Of a DNA stretch of 64,000 nt, positions 40,648-49,334 are shown one piece after another (position 1 is the stretch's first letter; every line of letters starts with the position of its first letter). A program made the translations under genes and the position numbers. The stretch lies in contig JAMLHW010000014.1 in NCBI GenBank assembly GCA_023954475.1, forward strand, positions 79,632 to 143,631, read 5' to 3'. The DNA is from Anaerolineae bacterium (GTDB taxonomy: Bacteria; Chloroflexota; Anaerolineae; Promineifilales; Promineifilaceae). Below the pieces are notes generated by a model, which saw only the letters and a list, made by a program, of their open reading frames with translations, did not search any database and was not told where the DNA came from.

Positions 40648-41100
40648 ATGGAAGAACGCACTTTAATTCTCGTCAAGCCAGACGGCGTACAGCGCGGCTT
40701 GATAGGTGAGATAATCGGCCGATTTGAGCGGCGCGGTCTCAAGTTGATCGGCATGAAATTCATTCACATGTCACAGGAATTAGCTGAAACGCATTACGGC
40801 ATTCACAAAGAACGCCCATTTTATTCCGATTTGATCAACTACATCCGCTCCGGCCCGGTCGTGGCCATGGTGTGGACGGGCAAAAATGCGGTCGAGGCGG
40901 CGCGTGGCACGATTGGTGCTACCAATCCGGTGGCGGCGTCTGCCGGTACCATTCGCGGCGATCTAGGCATGGAAATCGGCCGAAATCTCGTCCACGGCTC
41001 CGACAGCCCCGAGAACGGTATCAAGGAAGCCGGCTATTTCTTCGCCGAATCAGAACTGGTTGACTGGAATCGCGATCTGGATTCGTGGATTCGCGAGTAG
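40648..41100 (+). CDS. ndk: Nucleoside-diphosphate kinase
   Basis: 150 residues, normal length. Opens MEERTLILVKPDGVQRGLIG; the phosphate-carrying His lies in GRNLVHGSDSPENGIKEAGY; IRSGPVVAMVWTGKNAVEAA and GATNPVAASAGTIRGDL are all present. It equalises NTP and dNTP pools by ping-pong phosphate transfer. AGGAG is well spaced before the ATG. An intrinsic terminator follows at 41139-41170. Confidence 0.97.
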   Translation: MEERTLILVKPDGVQRGLIGEIIGRFERRGLKLIGMKFIHMSQELAETHYGIHKERPFYSDLINYIRSGPVVAMVWTGKNAVEAARGTIGATNPVAASAGTIRGDLGMEIGRNLVHGSDSPENGIKEAGYFFAESELVDWNRDLDSWIRE

Positions 41101-41138
41101 GCTGCTACAAAGAACCAGTATTTGCATTCCCAACAATA

Positions 41139-41170
41139 AAGCACCTGTCGCGGCAGGTGCTTGTGTTTTT
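41139..41170 (+). terminator. Intrinsic terminator after ndk
   Basis: AAGCACCTG (41139-41147), 6-nt loop, CAGGTGCTT (41154-41162), then TGTG and five T. The stem is symmetrical and could also stop rsfS transcripts arriving from the other strand. Confidence 0.85.
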
Positions 41171-41218
41171 CAGCGAAACGATTCAACTGTCAGTGCACAA
41201 CGGTGCCACGACAGCGCA

Positions 41219-41602
41219 TCAATGCATGCGCACAATCAGGCGGGCATCTTTCCAAAGCTCTTCGAGCGCATAATACGTGCGCTGCTCCGGCGCGAACAAA
41301 TGGACGATGACATCGCCGAAATCGATCAGGATCCAGCCGCCTTCCGGCGTACCCTCAATCGCCTTGCGCAGACGACCGGCGTCACGTTTCGATTCTTCAT
41401 CGACACTTTGCACCAGCGCCTTGATCTGGCGTTCGTTACCTGCGCTGCTGATGAGAAAATAATCGGCAAAAACTGCCTGTTGACGTACATCCAGCAGCGC
41501 AATATCGTCTGCTTGTTTGTCGAGTAATGTATCTATCAAGAAATTTGCGAATTCCAATCCTTCCAGCGATATGTTTCCGTACTCTTTAATGCTACTCTCC
41601 AT
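41219..41602 (-). CDS. rsfS: Ribosomal silencing factor RsfS
   Basis: 127 residues. RsfS (Iojap family) binds uL14 and blocks subunit joining in starvation. Family segments: LLDKQADDIALLDVRQQAVF, ADYFLISSAGNERQIKALVQ, GWILIDFGDVIVHLFAPEQR and YYALEELWKDA. A GAGGTG ribosome site precedes the ATG. It diverges from xseA across 141 bp. In many bacteria rsfS sits near nadD; that is not so here. Confidence 0.94.
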   Translation of the reverse strand: MESSIKEYGNISLEGLEFANFLIDTLLDKQADDIALLDVRQQAVFADYFLISSAGNERQIKALVQSVDEESKRDAGRLRKAIEGTPEGGWILIDFGDVIVHLFAPEQRTYYALEELWKDARLIVRMH

Positions 41603-41708
41603 ATAGTGTCACCTCATTTGACTTTGGCGGATTGTAACATGGCGACCATTGCACGACAATGCAGCCCGGCAGCAGCGATCGCGCGTTTACACAGAGCTAA
41701 TAGGTGTG

Positions 41709-41737
41709 TTGCCGGAACGATTGAATGTTCATACAAT
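41709..41737 (+). promoter_or_regulatory. Promoter of xseA, apparently leaderless
   Basis: TTGCCG at 41709-41714, exactly 17 nt, TACAAT at 41732-41737, then six bases and the ATG at 41744. The predicted +1 coincides with the start codon, and no Shine-Dalgarno is present. Confidence 0.65.
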
Positions 41738-41743
41738 CTGCCC

Positions 41744-42961
41744 ATGTTCGGCCGAATACGCGAGTTCGATTCCACCTGGTCTGTCAGCGACATCACGCAG
41801 TACATCAAAGAGCTGTTTGACGTCGATTTGCGCCTGCGCGATGTCGCCGTCGAAGGCGAAATCAGCAATTTCACGCAGGCGCGTTCGGGACATCTCTACT
41901 TCACGCTCAAGGATGAGCAGGCTCAGTTGCGCTGCGTGATGTGGCGTTCACAGGCAGAGCGGTTGCGCTTCGATCCGCAAAACGGGGATGCCGTCGTCGC
42001 GCGCGGGCGCGTCTCTGTCTACGAAGCGAGTGGCGCCTACCAATTGTACGCCGACCATCTGGAACCGGTTGGACGCGGCAATCTGGCACTGGCGTTTGAA
42101 CAGTTGAAACAACGTCTGGAGGCGGAGGGGCTGTTCGACACAGCGCACAAGCAGCCCATTCCGTCATTTCCACGCAAGATCGGTATCGTCACATCGGCCG
42201 ATGCAGCCGCCCTGCGCGATATTCTCAACGTCTTGCGCCGTCGTTATCCCCTCGTCGAAGTGTTGATCGCTCCGACGCTGGTGCAGGGCAACGATGCGCC
42301 ACCCAATATTGTCCGGGCTTTGACCTGGCTTGACGGACGTAACGACATCGACACCATCATCGTCGCCCGCGGCGGCGGCTCAATGGAAGATTTGTGGGCA
42401 TTCAACGATGAAGACGTGGCCCGTGCGATCTTTGCTGCCAAACTCCCCATCATTAGCGGCGTCGGCCACGAAATAGACTTCACCATTGCCGATTTTGTCG
42501 CCGACTTGCGGGCACCCACACCATCAGCAGCGGCCGAACTGGCTGTGCCGGATATAGCCGAATTGCGGCAGGCAGTCGATGCGTTGTCAGCTATGTTACA
42601 CGCGCGGGTAATCAATGCGCTGGACGAGAAACGACGCACACGCAACGCCCTGACACGCACTTTGACCCAACTGAATCCACACAGCCGCGTTCAGTTGCAC
42701 GGGCAGCGACTCGAAAATCTATTCGGCCGAATGCAGGCCGCCATGAATCGCCGCATCGATACCCAACGCAATCGCGTGACTGTGGCCACGGCGCGGCTGG
42801 CAACGGTCAGTCCATTGGCTACGCTGGAACGGGGCTACGCTGTGGTACGATCGGCCGAAGGACGACTCATCACGACCGTCAACGCGGTCACGCCCGGTGA
42901 ATCCCTTGCCATTCAGGTCGCTGACGGCACATTTGGCGCTGAAGTCACTGACACACCTTGA
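41744..42961 (+). CDS. xseA: Exodeoxyribonuclease VII large subunit
   Basis: 405 residues from ATG 41744. The frame is open 46 codons further upstream, but family alignment begins at WSVSDITQYIKELFD and a promoter lies just before this ATG. Domains: OB fold (VAVEGEISNFTQARSGHLYF, TLKDEQAQLRCVMWR), catalytic XseA core (KIGIVTSADAAALRDILNVL; IIVARGGGSMEDLWAFNDED; SGVGHEIDFTIADFVADLRA; TPSAAAELAVPD), then a C-terminal coiled coil. With XseB it degrades single-stranded DNA in repair. Start of xseB lies 9 nt after the stop. Confidence 0.95.
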   Translation: MFGRIREFDSTWSVSDITQYIKELFDVDLRLRDVAVEGEISNFTQARSGHLYFTLKDEQAQLRCVMWRSQAERLRFDPQNGDAVVARGRVSVYEASGAYQLYADHLEPVGRGNLALAFEQLKQRLEAEGLFDTAHKQPIPSFPRKIGIVTSADAAALRDILNVLRRRYPLVEVLIAPTLVQGNDAPPNIVRALTWLDGRNDIDTIIVARGGGSMEDLWAFNDEDVARAIFAAKLPIISGVGHEIDFTIADFVADLRAPTPSAAAELAVPDIAELRQAVDALSAMLHARVINALDEKRRTRNALTRTLTQLNPHSRVQLHGQRLENLFGRMQAAMNRRIDTQRNRVTVATARLATVSPLATLERGYAVVRSAEGRLITTVNAVTPGESLAIQVADGTFGAEVTDTP

Positions 42962-42969
42962 GAAACGAT

Positions 42970-43182
42970 ATGGAAGATTTAACGTTTGAAGACGCATTAC
43001 GCGAACTGGAAAGCAGCGTAGCTCAACTGGAAGCCGGCGAGTTGACCCTGGAAGCGGCGCTGGCTTTATATGAGCGCGGGCAGAAATTGTCCGATTACTG
43101 CGCCAAGATGTTGGCTGAGGCGACGTTGCGCGTCGAACAATTATCGGCCGATGGCGAAATTATTACCCTCGATGCACCCTGA
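42970..43182 (+). CDS. xseB: Exodeoxyribonuclease VII small subunit
   Basis: 70 residues, typical size. LTFEDALRELESSVAQLEAG and LTLEAALALYERGQKLSDYC are the two helices of the family. Four to six copies wrap the coiled coil of XseA. ATG at 42970 is chosen; a TTG at 42958 overlapping the xseA stop is an alternative. Co-transcribed with xseA. Confidence 0.94.
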   Translation: MEDLTFEDALRELESSVAQLEAGELTLEAALALYERGQKLSDYCAKMLAEATLRVEQLSADGEIITLDAP

Positions 43183-43324
43183 GCCTGTCGCAAGCTATAT
43201 CGATCAATTTAGTCAATAGTCGGCCTCGCATATGGAATATTAGCGAAAGTGCGTTACGCTTATATCTTGCGACTAAAATCGGCCGAAACATGACGGACGT
43301 ATTACAGAACTGGAGTAATCTGAC

Positions 43325-44239
43325 TTGTTCAAATCCATCCGCAAATCATTGAGCCGCACCCGACAATCCGTTTTTGGGCAAATCCAAAACGCACTGGGAA
43401 ACGGCGACATCACCGAAGAAACCTATGAAGACCTGGAAGCATTGTTGATTCAGGCCGACATGGGCGTCGACACATCTCTTTTCATCGTCGAGCAGGTACG
43501 TGACCGCGCTGTCGAAAAACATCTCTACCGCGCCGATCAACTCATTCCCGAATTACGTGGCGTGCTACGCGCGATTCTGATCGAGCCGCCGCCGTTACAG
43601 ATCGACACACCGCGCCTGCTGACCATCGTCATGGTCGTCGGTGTCAACGGGTCCGGCAAAACAACCAGCATCGGCAAATTGGCGAAATATTACAAAGGGC
43701 TTGGGCGACGCGTGCAGTTGGTGGCCGGCGACACATTTCGCGCAGCAGCCATCGACCAGCTCAAAGTGTGGGGAGACCGTGCCGGTGTCCCTGTCATCTC
43801 CGGACAACCGGGCGGCGATCCGGCCGCCGTGATCTACGACAGCATACGTGCCACACGTGCCCGTGGATACGATCTGCTCTTTGTCGATACGGCTGGCCGT
43901 TTGCATACCAAATTCAACTTGATGAAAGAGCTGGAAAAGGTGTATTCCGTTTGCCAGAAGAGCGTGCACCAGGCGCCCCACGAGGTTTTATTGGTACTGG
44001 ACGCGCCGACCGGACAAAACGCACTCCTCCAGGCAATTAAATTCAAGGAATCAGTTCATATTACCGGTGTCGTTTTGACAAAACTGGATGGTACGGGCAA
44101 AGGGGGCATGGTTTTTGCCATTTATCGAGAATTAGGCGTACCGGTGCGTTTTATCGGCACAGGCGAGGGCATTGATGATATTGCCCCGTTTGATGCGGAT
44201 GCATTTATCGATGGCCTTTTTGACGAGCCACCTGCATGA
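43325..44239 (+). CDS. ftsY: Signal recognition particle receptor FtsY
   Basis: 304 residues with a TTG start supported by GGAG 9 nt upstream. NG domains only, without the long acidic A domain of enterobacterial FtsY, as in many Gram-positive-like lineages. N domain: [41 protein letters not shown] domain: [17 protein letters not shown] (G1), [12 protein letters not shown] (G2), [13 protein letters not shown] (G3), [10 protein letters not shown] (G4). It docks ribosome-SRP complexes at the membrane. Confidence 0.96.
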   Translation: MFKSIRKSLSRTRQSVFGQIQNALGNGDITEETYEDLEALLIQADMGVDTSLFIVEQVRDRAVEKHLYRADQLIPELRGVLRAILIEPPPLQIDTPRLLTIVMVVGVNGSGKTTSIGKLAKYYKGLGRRVQLVAGDTFRAAAIDQLKVWGDRAGVPVISGQPGGDPAAVIYDSIRATRARGYDLLFVDTAGRLHTKFNLMKELEKVYSVCQKSVHQAPHEVLLVLDAPTGQNALLQAIKFKESVHITGVVLTKLDGTGKGGMVFAIYRELGVPVRFIGTGEGIDDIAPFDADAFIDGLFDEPPA

Positions 44240-44307
44240 TGCGGCATTCGCAAAAGTCGCATTTAGCCACATTTTAGCCAAACAATAATCAAAAACAGGA
44301 TTTGTGC

Positions 44308-45406
44308 ATGTCACTAGATGAACTGCTCGACACATTACAAACGTTAGATAGAACCGTATCACAATTGCGGAGGCGGCTTTGACGTCGCGAAAAAGACACA
44401 ACTGCTACAAGTTTTAGAATTACAGTCGCTGGAGCCCAATTTCTGGGACGACAGCACCCATGCGCAGGAAGTGATGCGCGAGTTGACCGATTTGCGCGAC
44501 GAAATCGGTATCTGGAACAGTCTGTCACGCCGTCTGACTGAAGCTATTGAACTGGTGGAATTGGGAGACGAGGAATTAGCGCCAGAACTGGAAACGGAAG
44601 TAAAGTTGCTTTCGGCCGAAATTGATCGCCTTGAATTTGAGACCCTGTTTTCTGGTCAATACGACAAAAAACCGGCATTTTTCGCCATTCACGCCGGCGC
44701 CGGTGGTACCGAAGCACAAGATTGGGCAGCAATGCTGCGCCGCATGTTTCTGCGCTGGATGGAATCCCACAACTTCCAGGTAGATGTCCTCGATGAAAGC
44801 GCCGGTGAAGAAGTGGGCCTGAAAAGTACACTCCTGGCCGTCAGCGGCAACCATGCTTACGGCTGGCTGCAGGCTGAAGCCGGTGTCCATCGCCTCGTGC
44901 GCATCTCACCGTTTGACTCATCGGCACGTCGGCATACGTCGTTCGCCAAAGTAGAGGTATGGCCTGATGTAGCCGAGGAAATCGACATCGACATCGATGA
45001 CAACGATTTGCGCATTGACCGTTTCAGGGCAAGTGGCGCCGGTGGTCAACATGTGCAGAAGAACGAAACTGCGATTCGCATCACCCATCTACCGACGGGC
45101 ATAGTCGTTTCCTGTCAAAATCAGCGGTCGCTGACCCAAAATCTCGAAACAGCGATGAAAGCGCTCAAATCACAACTGTACGAACTGGAGCGACGTAAAC
45201 AGGATGCTGAACTGGCACAATTGAAAGGTGAGAACATCGATGCCGGTTGGGGCAGCCAGATTCGTTCATACGTCTTGCATCCTTACAAAATGGTCAAGGA
45301 TCACCGCACCAACTACGAAACCGGCAATACCAGCGCCGTATTGGATGGTGATCTGGATAAATTTGTCGAAGCCTATTTGCGTCTTCAGGTGGGTGAGTTG
45401 GAATGA
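44308..45406 (+). CDS. prfB: Peptide chain release factor 2, expressed by programmed +1 frameshift
   Basis: Two frames joined: 44308-44379 encodes 24 residues ending LRRRL, an in-frame TGA follows at 44380-44382, and the +1 frame continues at 44381 with DVAKKTQLLQVLELQ to the stop at 45406, giving about 365 residues. RF2 reads UGA and UAA. Seen after the shift: HAGAGGTEAQDWAAMLRRMF (the GGQ-preceding domain), SPFDSSARRHTSFAKVEV (near the stop-codon-reading SPF motif), GAGGQHVQKNETAIRITHLP with the catalytic GGQ, and the C-terminal LRLQVGELE. The start is weakly supported by upstream sequence. RF2 autoregulation by its own stop is well known. Confidence 0.95.
44369..44383 (+). other. prfB programmed +1 frameshift site
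   Basis: GGAGG (internal Shine-Dalgarno, 44369-44373), a 3-nt spacer, CTT, then TGA C. The slippery CTT-TGA-C and 3-nt spacing match the classical site; when RF2 is scarce the ribosome slips by one base on CTT and reads GAC. Confidence 0.95.
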
Positions 45407-45433
45407 AGTCTGATTGCATCACTTCGGTGTTGT

Positions 45434-46669
45434 TCATATACCGAGACGCAACAAGTCTGATTCACCAAGGATGGCGTGTGCCGGAAAACCGAGACGGCGT
45501 GCCCGTTCACGTACCAAACCCAGATCTTCCTGGCCTTCAATCAGCAACAAAATGGGGTTGAGTCCCGAACGCAGCATACGATGCAGCATATTGCATGTCG
45601 CCTCGTCACCTTTAGGCGTAATGACCAGTACAGTTGTTCCCCAGCCTAATGATACGACCGCGCTCGTTGCCCATCCCACAAACGGCACATCAACCGAAGA
45701 ATCGAGTCGGGCCAATGTTTCCAGTATACGCATCAGATTTACTTGACTGCTGTGAGGCATAATGGCAACCGGCAATGCGCTTTTGACGTTTTCTGGGGTT
45801 ATCAGTTTGCCGCTTGTCTCATCAAACTCGTGCACCGTTTCAATGCTCAGCGGATCAAAGCCATTGCTCATGAATCCAACCGGCTGACGCTTGCCGACTA
45901 AGTGCGCTGCAATGGATGTAGCAACTTCAACTGCCCACTCGCGGTTATGCAGACGCGCTAGGTAGTCGTTGCGATCAAAGTTAAGCAAAATCAATGATTC
46001 CAGTGAAATTGCCGGCTCATACGTTTTGACGGCGAGATCAAATGTATGCGCACTCACTTTCCAATTGATGTGCCGGATTGAATCACCACTGAGATATTCG
46101 CGCACACCGATTGGGCGTGCCGGATCGGCGTACAGTTGCTGCCAACTGGAGACGGTCCCAAATGGCAATCGTGACGGCAATTTGAAGGTTGCGATAGGTA
46201 GAATGCGTGGATAAACGGTAACATATTCGGCCGAAACCACGCCTGACACATCCTTCATTCCCAGAAAATCGCCTGTACTCAATCGCAACGGGCCTACCTG
46301 GTAGTAGCCACGCTGTCTGCCCAGAATCTCATAATTCAGCGTCGTCCGCTCTTTGCCTGCCAACGATACCGCCCTGTCCGGCGGATCACCGATCAGCAAT
46401 CTTACCGGTACCGTATCAACAATCCGCATCCACGGGGCCGGCAAGCGCGACGTATTTTCCAATGTGACTGTGACCGTCAATTTTTCGAGGTGGAAGGCGT
46501 GGGAATTGACTTTGCGTTCCACTCTAATGCGTTTTGCAATGTAGCCCGGATACAATTGGCTGAATTGAAACACGCCGAGGCAAACGTACAGTACGTAAAA
46601 GACAAAATCGACACGCAGCAGAAAGCCGATGAATAGAATGACTATCATGAGAAATACGAACTCACCCAT
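45434..46669 (-). CDS. DUF58 family protein
   Basis: 411 residues. Two N-terminal membrane segments (FVFLMIVILFIGFLL; VDFVFYVLYVCLGVFQFSQL), an Ig-like stretch (LEKLTVTVTLENTSRLPAPW), then the DUF58 core with REYLSGDSIRHINWKVSAHT, followed by a von-Willebrand-A-like fold (LESLILLNFDRNDYL). DUF58 genes usually sit beside MoxR AAA ATPase and transglutaminase/DUF4129 genes; here none adjoins, and the DUF4129 gene is 11 kb away. Convergent with prfB across 27 nt. Confidence 0.88.
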   Translation of the reverse strand: MGEFVFLMIVILFIGFLLRVDFVFYVLYVCLGVFQFSQLYPGYIAKRIRVERKVNSHAFHLEKLTVTVTLENTSRLPAPWMRIVDTVPVRLLIGDPPDRAVSLAGKERTTLNYEILGRQRGYYQVGPLRLSTGDFLGMKDVSGVVSAEYVTVYPRILPIATFKLPSRLPFGTVSSWQQLYADPARPIGVREYLSGDSIRHINWKVSAHTFDLAVKTYEPAISLESLILLNFDRNDYLARLHNREWAVEVATSIAAHLVGKRQPVGFMSNGFDPLSIETVHEFDETSGKLITPENVKSALPVAIMPHSSQVNLMRILETLARLDSSVDVPFVGWATSAVVSLGWGTTVLVITPKGDEATCNMLHRMLRSGLNPILLLIEGQEDLGLVRERARRLGFPAHAILGESDLLRLGI

Positions 46670-46875
46670 CGAGCTATCCTCGCTTTGTGCGCCAAACGGC
46701 CTTACTTGCCGTCTTGGAATACGGCGGAGATCAGACTGATCGTACGAATTCCGCCGCTATGTGTCAACTGGTGGCGACGCACTGACGTTCAAGTCCGGAT
46801 GTAGATGAGAAAAACAACCCAATTGGCGGTTGCCGGAGCCAATCACCGCTATCATTCCTGACTAAACAAGTGACT

Positions 46876-47259
46876 ATGCAGATCACCCGACTCCATCACG
46901 CCCAAATTACCGTTCCGCCTTCGGCCGAAACGGACGCACGCACCTTTTATTGCGGTGTGTTGGGATTGCCTGAAAAGTCCAAACCGGCGTCGCTGCAGCA
47001 CAGAGGTGGATTTTGGGTCACCATTGGCGATCAGGAGATTCATATCGGTGTCGAGTCGGGCATTGTTCGCAGCAAAACCAAAGTACATCTGGCGTATCAA
47101 GTCGATGATTTGGCGGCATGGCGTAGTAAATTGACCCATGCGGGTTTGACGATTCTGGAATCGATCCCGTTTGATGGGTTTGACCGCTTTGAGTGCCGCG
47201 ATCCGTTCGGCAACCGGATGGAGTTTATACAGGCCTGGACGGAGGACCAAGCACGATGA
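46876..47259 (+). CDS. VOC-family (glyoxalase-like) protein
   Basis: 127 residues from ATG 46876 (a GTG two codons upstream is possible). Paired beta-alpha-beta-beta-beta units: ITRLHHAQITVPPSAETDAR, TFYCGVLGLPEKSKP, GIVRSKTKVHLAYQVDDLAA and RFECRDPFGNRMEFIQAW (metal Glu in the last strand). The VOC superfamily spans lyases, dioxygenases and resistance proteins, so function is open. Its TGA overlaps the next start. Confidence 0.88.
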   Translation: MQITRLHHAQITVPPSAETDARTFYCGVLGLPEKSKPASLQHRGGFWVTIGDQEIHIGVESGIVRSKTKVHLAYQVDDLAAWRSKLTHAGLTILESIPFDGFDRFECRDPFGNRMEFIQAWTEDQAR

Positions 47260-47630
47260 TGGATTCGGCCGAATTTGAAGACCTCGTCTACGAAGCATTG
47301 GAAACAATTCCCGACGAACTGCGGGTCTACATCGACAACGTCCATATTTTGACCCGAATGTGGCCCAGTCGCTATGATTTGCAAAGTGCCGGTGTACCAC
47401 CGGGCAACACATTACTCGGCTTGTATAGCGGCGTGCCGCTCACCGTGCGCACAAGCAGCTACAATCTGGCTCCGCCCGACACGATCACGCTCTATCAAGG
47501 CCCCATTGAAGCCGAAGCCGGCCCTGATCCGGATGCCATTCGTGCGCTGGTACGCCATGTCACCATCCATGAATTTGCGCATCATTTTGGTATCAGCGAC
47601 GAACGCCTGCATGAATTGGGTGCCTATTAA
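47256..47630 (+). CDS. Minimal zincin metallopeptidase-family protein
   Basis: 124 residues from ATG 47256 (47259 also possible); overlaps the VOC gene stop. The zinc motif HEFAHHFG (HExxH) lies near the C-terminus in RHVTIHEFAHHFGISDERLH, and the N-terminal half (EFEDLVYEALETIPDELRVY) with GVPLTVR and PPDTITLYQGPIE matches the short metallopeptidase family formerly called DUF1025. Substrate unknown. Cytoplasmic. Confidence 0.9.
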   Translation: MMDSAEFEDLVYEALETIPDELRVYIDNVHILTRMWPSRYDLQSAGVPPGNTLLGLYSGVPLTVRTSSYNLAPPDTITLYQGPIEAEAGPDPDAIRALVRHVTIHEFAHHFGISDERLHELGAY

Positions 47631-47647
47631 TCCACTAACCACGTCTT

Positions 47648-47668
47648 TCAAAACCCTGCGGGTTTTGA
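47648..47668. terminator. Short perfect hairpin between small genes
   Basis: TCAAAACCC, loop TGC, GGGTTTTGA: a 9-bp perfect stem 18 nt after one gene and 12 nt before the next. TTTT lies within the stem and no T run follows, so it may be a weak terminator, processing site or bidirectional element. Confidence 0.45.
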
Positions 47669-47680
47669 CTCGCTAATCAA

Positions 47681-48091
47681 ATGATCACACTAAATCTTGC
47701 TCAACAACTCAAAGCAGCGGGCTTGCCCTGGCAGCCGACGCTGCACGATTTCTTCGCCGTACCCGATGCGGGACTGGATGACCGCGTGTTTGTCATCAGC
47801 GACATGATGGCTGAAGCAGAGATCATGCGCGGCTGGCCAACCATTACGTTTCACGGTAGTGTGGAATGGGCGCTGGATTACGTATTGCAGACGGAAGCGG
47901 TCTGGATGCCGACAGAAACACAGTTGCGCAACCTGTTGCTCGACACAATCGGCGAGGCAGATGCGATTTCATTGACCGTCTCAGCAAACGCAGCGACGTG
48001 CCGTGTGACACGCGGTATGGTTTCGGCCGAATTCAATGCTGCCGATGCGCCTACTGCTTACGCTTATGCCCTGCTCGCCTATCTGCGTTAA
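47681..48091 (+). CDS. Conserved hypothetical protein
   Basis: 136 residues, no membrane segment or signal. Notable stretches are LAQQLKAAGLPWQPTLHDFF, DRVFVISDMMAEAEIMRGWP and WALDYVLQTEAVWMPTETQL. I recall similar proteins in Chloroflexota, sometimes mislabelled as pilus assembly proteins, but cannot name a fold. Codon use and an octamer near the end look native. No Shine-Dalgarno is seen. Confidence 0.7.
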   Translation: MITLNLAQQLKAAGLPWQPTLHDFFAVPDAGLDDRVFVISDMMAEAEIMRGWPTITFHGSVEWALDYVLQTEAVWMPTETQLRNLLLDTIGEADAISLTVSANAATCRVTRGMVSAEFNAADAPTAYAYALLAYLR

Positions 48092-48224
48092 CGTCTGGAA
48101 CTGAATGGAAGTTGCCGCCATGCTGGTGTACAATGGCTGTGAGCAGGTGGTAGTGAAAGCGTGACGCTGTCGTCCGAATTGTCACCCGCCAACATCTTGA
48201 TTCGGCCGAATACCAGGAGAGTTC

Positions 48225-49016
48225 ATGTCGTTTCGACGAATGCTGCCGTTCTTACTACTGAATATTGTCGTCTCTGCCGGTGTCGTCCTCGGCATTTTGT
48301 CGCTGTGGGGACGCTCGCAGGAATGCAATTGTGAGCCGGTCGCCATTTCAGCTTTGAGCGACGAGAGTGCCATTGATCCGACCACTGCGGCAATAGACGA
48401 GATTTTGTCGCCAGGCGGCAATGCCGCTGTGCAGACACCTGTTGTAGCCATAACGCCGGAATCGGCCGATGAATGCGATGTCACCCACGAGGTGCAGCCC
48501 GGCGAATCACTTGGCGTCATCTCCGTGGAATACGATGTTCCCATTGACGACATCATCGCGGCCACAGACGGCCTGGATGATCCCAATCTGCTATTCGTCG
48601 GCCAATTGCTCACAATTCCCGTCTGCGGCTTGGAGGCAATCGCCACCGAATCACCCACCGTGACACCAGTCCCCACCCTGGCACTCGTCACCGGCGGCAG
48701 CGACACTGAAATCAGCATCGCCGATGTCCTCAACGTCGGTGACCTCAGCGTGGAACAGGCGCTGATTGTCAACACCGGTGCAGATGCCATCGTGCTGGCC
48801 GGATGGACCTTATCCGACGAGTCTGAGCTGGTCTATACGTTTGGTGACGTCACGATTTTTGGTGAAGGCGCCGGTATCACCGTCCATTCAGGATTGGGAG
48901 AAGACAACATTCCGGACCTGTACTGGAAATTGACGACACCGGCATGGCAATCCGGCGAAACGGCCACCTTGCGTGACGCTGACGGCAATGTGCAGGCCGT
49001 GTTTGTCATTCCCTAG
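48225..49016 (+). CDS. Membrane-anchored LysM plus lamin-tail-like protein
   Basis: 263 residues. N-terminal signal anchor MLPFLLLNIVVSAGVVLGIL, an Ala/Pro/Thr-rich spacer, a LysM repeat (CDVTHEVQPGESLGVISVEY followed by DVPIDDIIAATDG and LLFVGQLLTIP, about 84-135), then a Ser/Thr spacer and a lamin-tail-domain-like beta sandwich (SVEQALIVNTGADAIVLAGW, LSDESELVYTFGDVTIF, ETATLRDADGNVQAVF). Likely exposed at the cell surface and bound to peptidoglycan. AGGAGAG precedes the ATG. Confidence 0.85.
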   Translation: MSFRRMLPFLLLNIVVSAGVVLGILSLWGRSQECNCEPVAISALSDESAIDPTTAAIDEILSPGGNAAVQTPVVAITPESADECDVTHEVQPGESLGVISVEYDVPIDDIIAATDGLDDPNLLFVGQLLTIPVCGLEAIATESPTVTPVPTLALVTGGSDTEISIADVLNVGDLSVEQALIVNTGADAIVLAGWTLSDESELVYTFGDVTIFGEGAGITVHSGLGEDNIPDLYWKLTTPAWQSGETATLRDADGNVQAVFVIP

Positions 49017-49037
49017 CTTAGCGGAGGTTGGTTTGTC

Positions 49038-49259
49038 ATGCGCGGTATCGTCGACCACAAAGGTGAGCAATTCGGCTATTTGGACGGCAATCGACTGTAT
49101 ACTCTGGATGGAGAAACGAGTGGTTTTCTTCGCGGAGGCTATATCGTCGATTTAGCGGGCAACCCAGTCTGGCGCGTCATCGGTGATTGTCTGTATAAAC
49201 CGGGCACGTTTGAGCAGGTCGGTTTTCTCAGTGAAGATAAAAACAGTGAGTATGAGTAA
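49038..49259 (+). CDS. Small beta-rich hypothetical protein
   Basis: 73 residues with GGAGG well placed before the ATG. Short strands with repeating turns (EQFGYLDGNRLYTLDG, GGYIVDLAGNPVWRVIGD, GDCLYKPGTFEQVGFL) suggest a small beta-flower or barrel, resembling 4-fold beta-flower modules; that is a tentative fold guess. Lies 21 nt after the LysM gene and may be co-transcribed. No known function. Confidence 0.65.
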   Translation: MRGIVDHKGEQFGYLDGNRLYTLDGETSGFLRGGYIVDLAGNPVWRVIGDCLYKPGTFEQVGFLSEDKNSEYE

Positions 49260-49334
49260 AGGAGTTGGACGGCTGGTTTGGGTTCAATTACCATAGTAGT
49301 CACTCTTCACACCAGTCATCCTTGTGGAGATTTT

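Noticed and set aside
41606..41743. 46-codon N-terminal extension of XseA
   Set aside because: XseA family similarity starts after 41744, and a 17-nt-spaced promoter occupies the extension.
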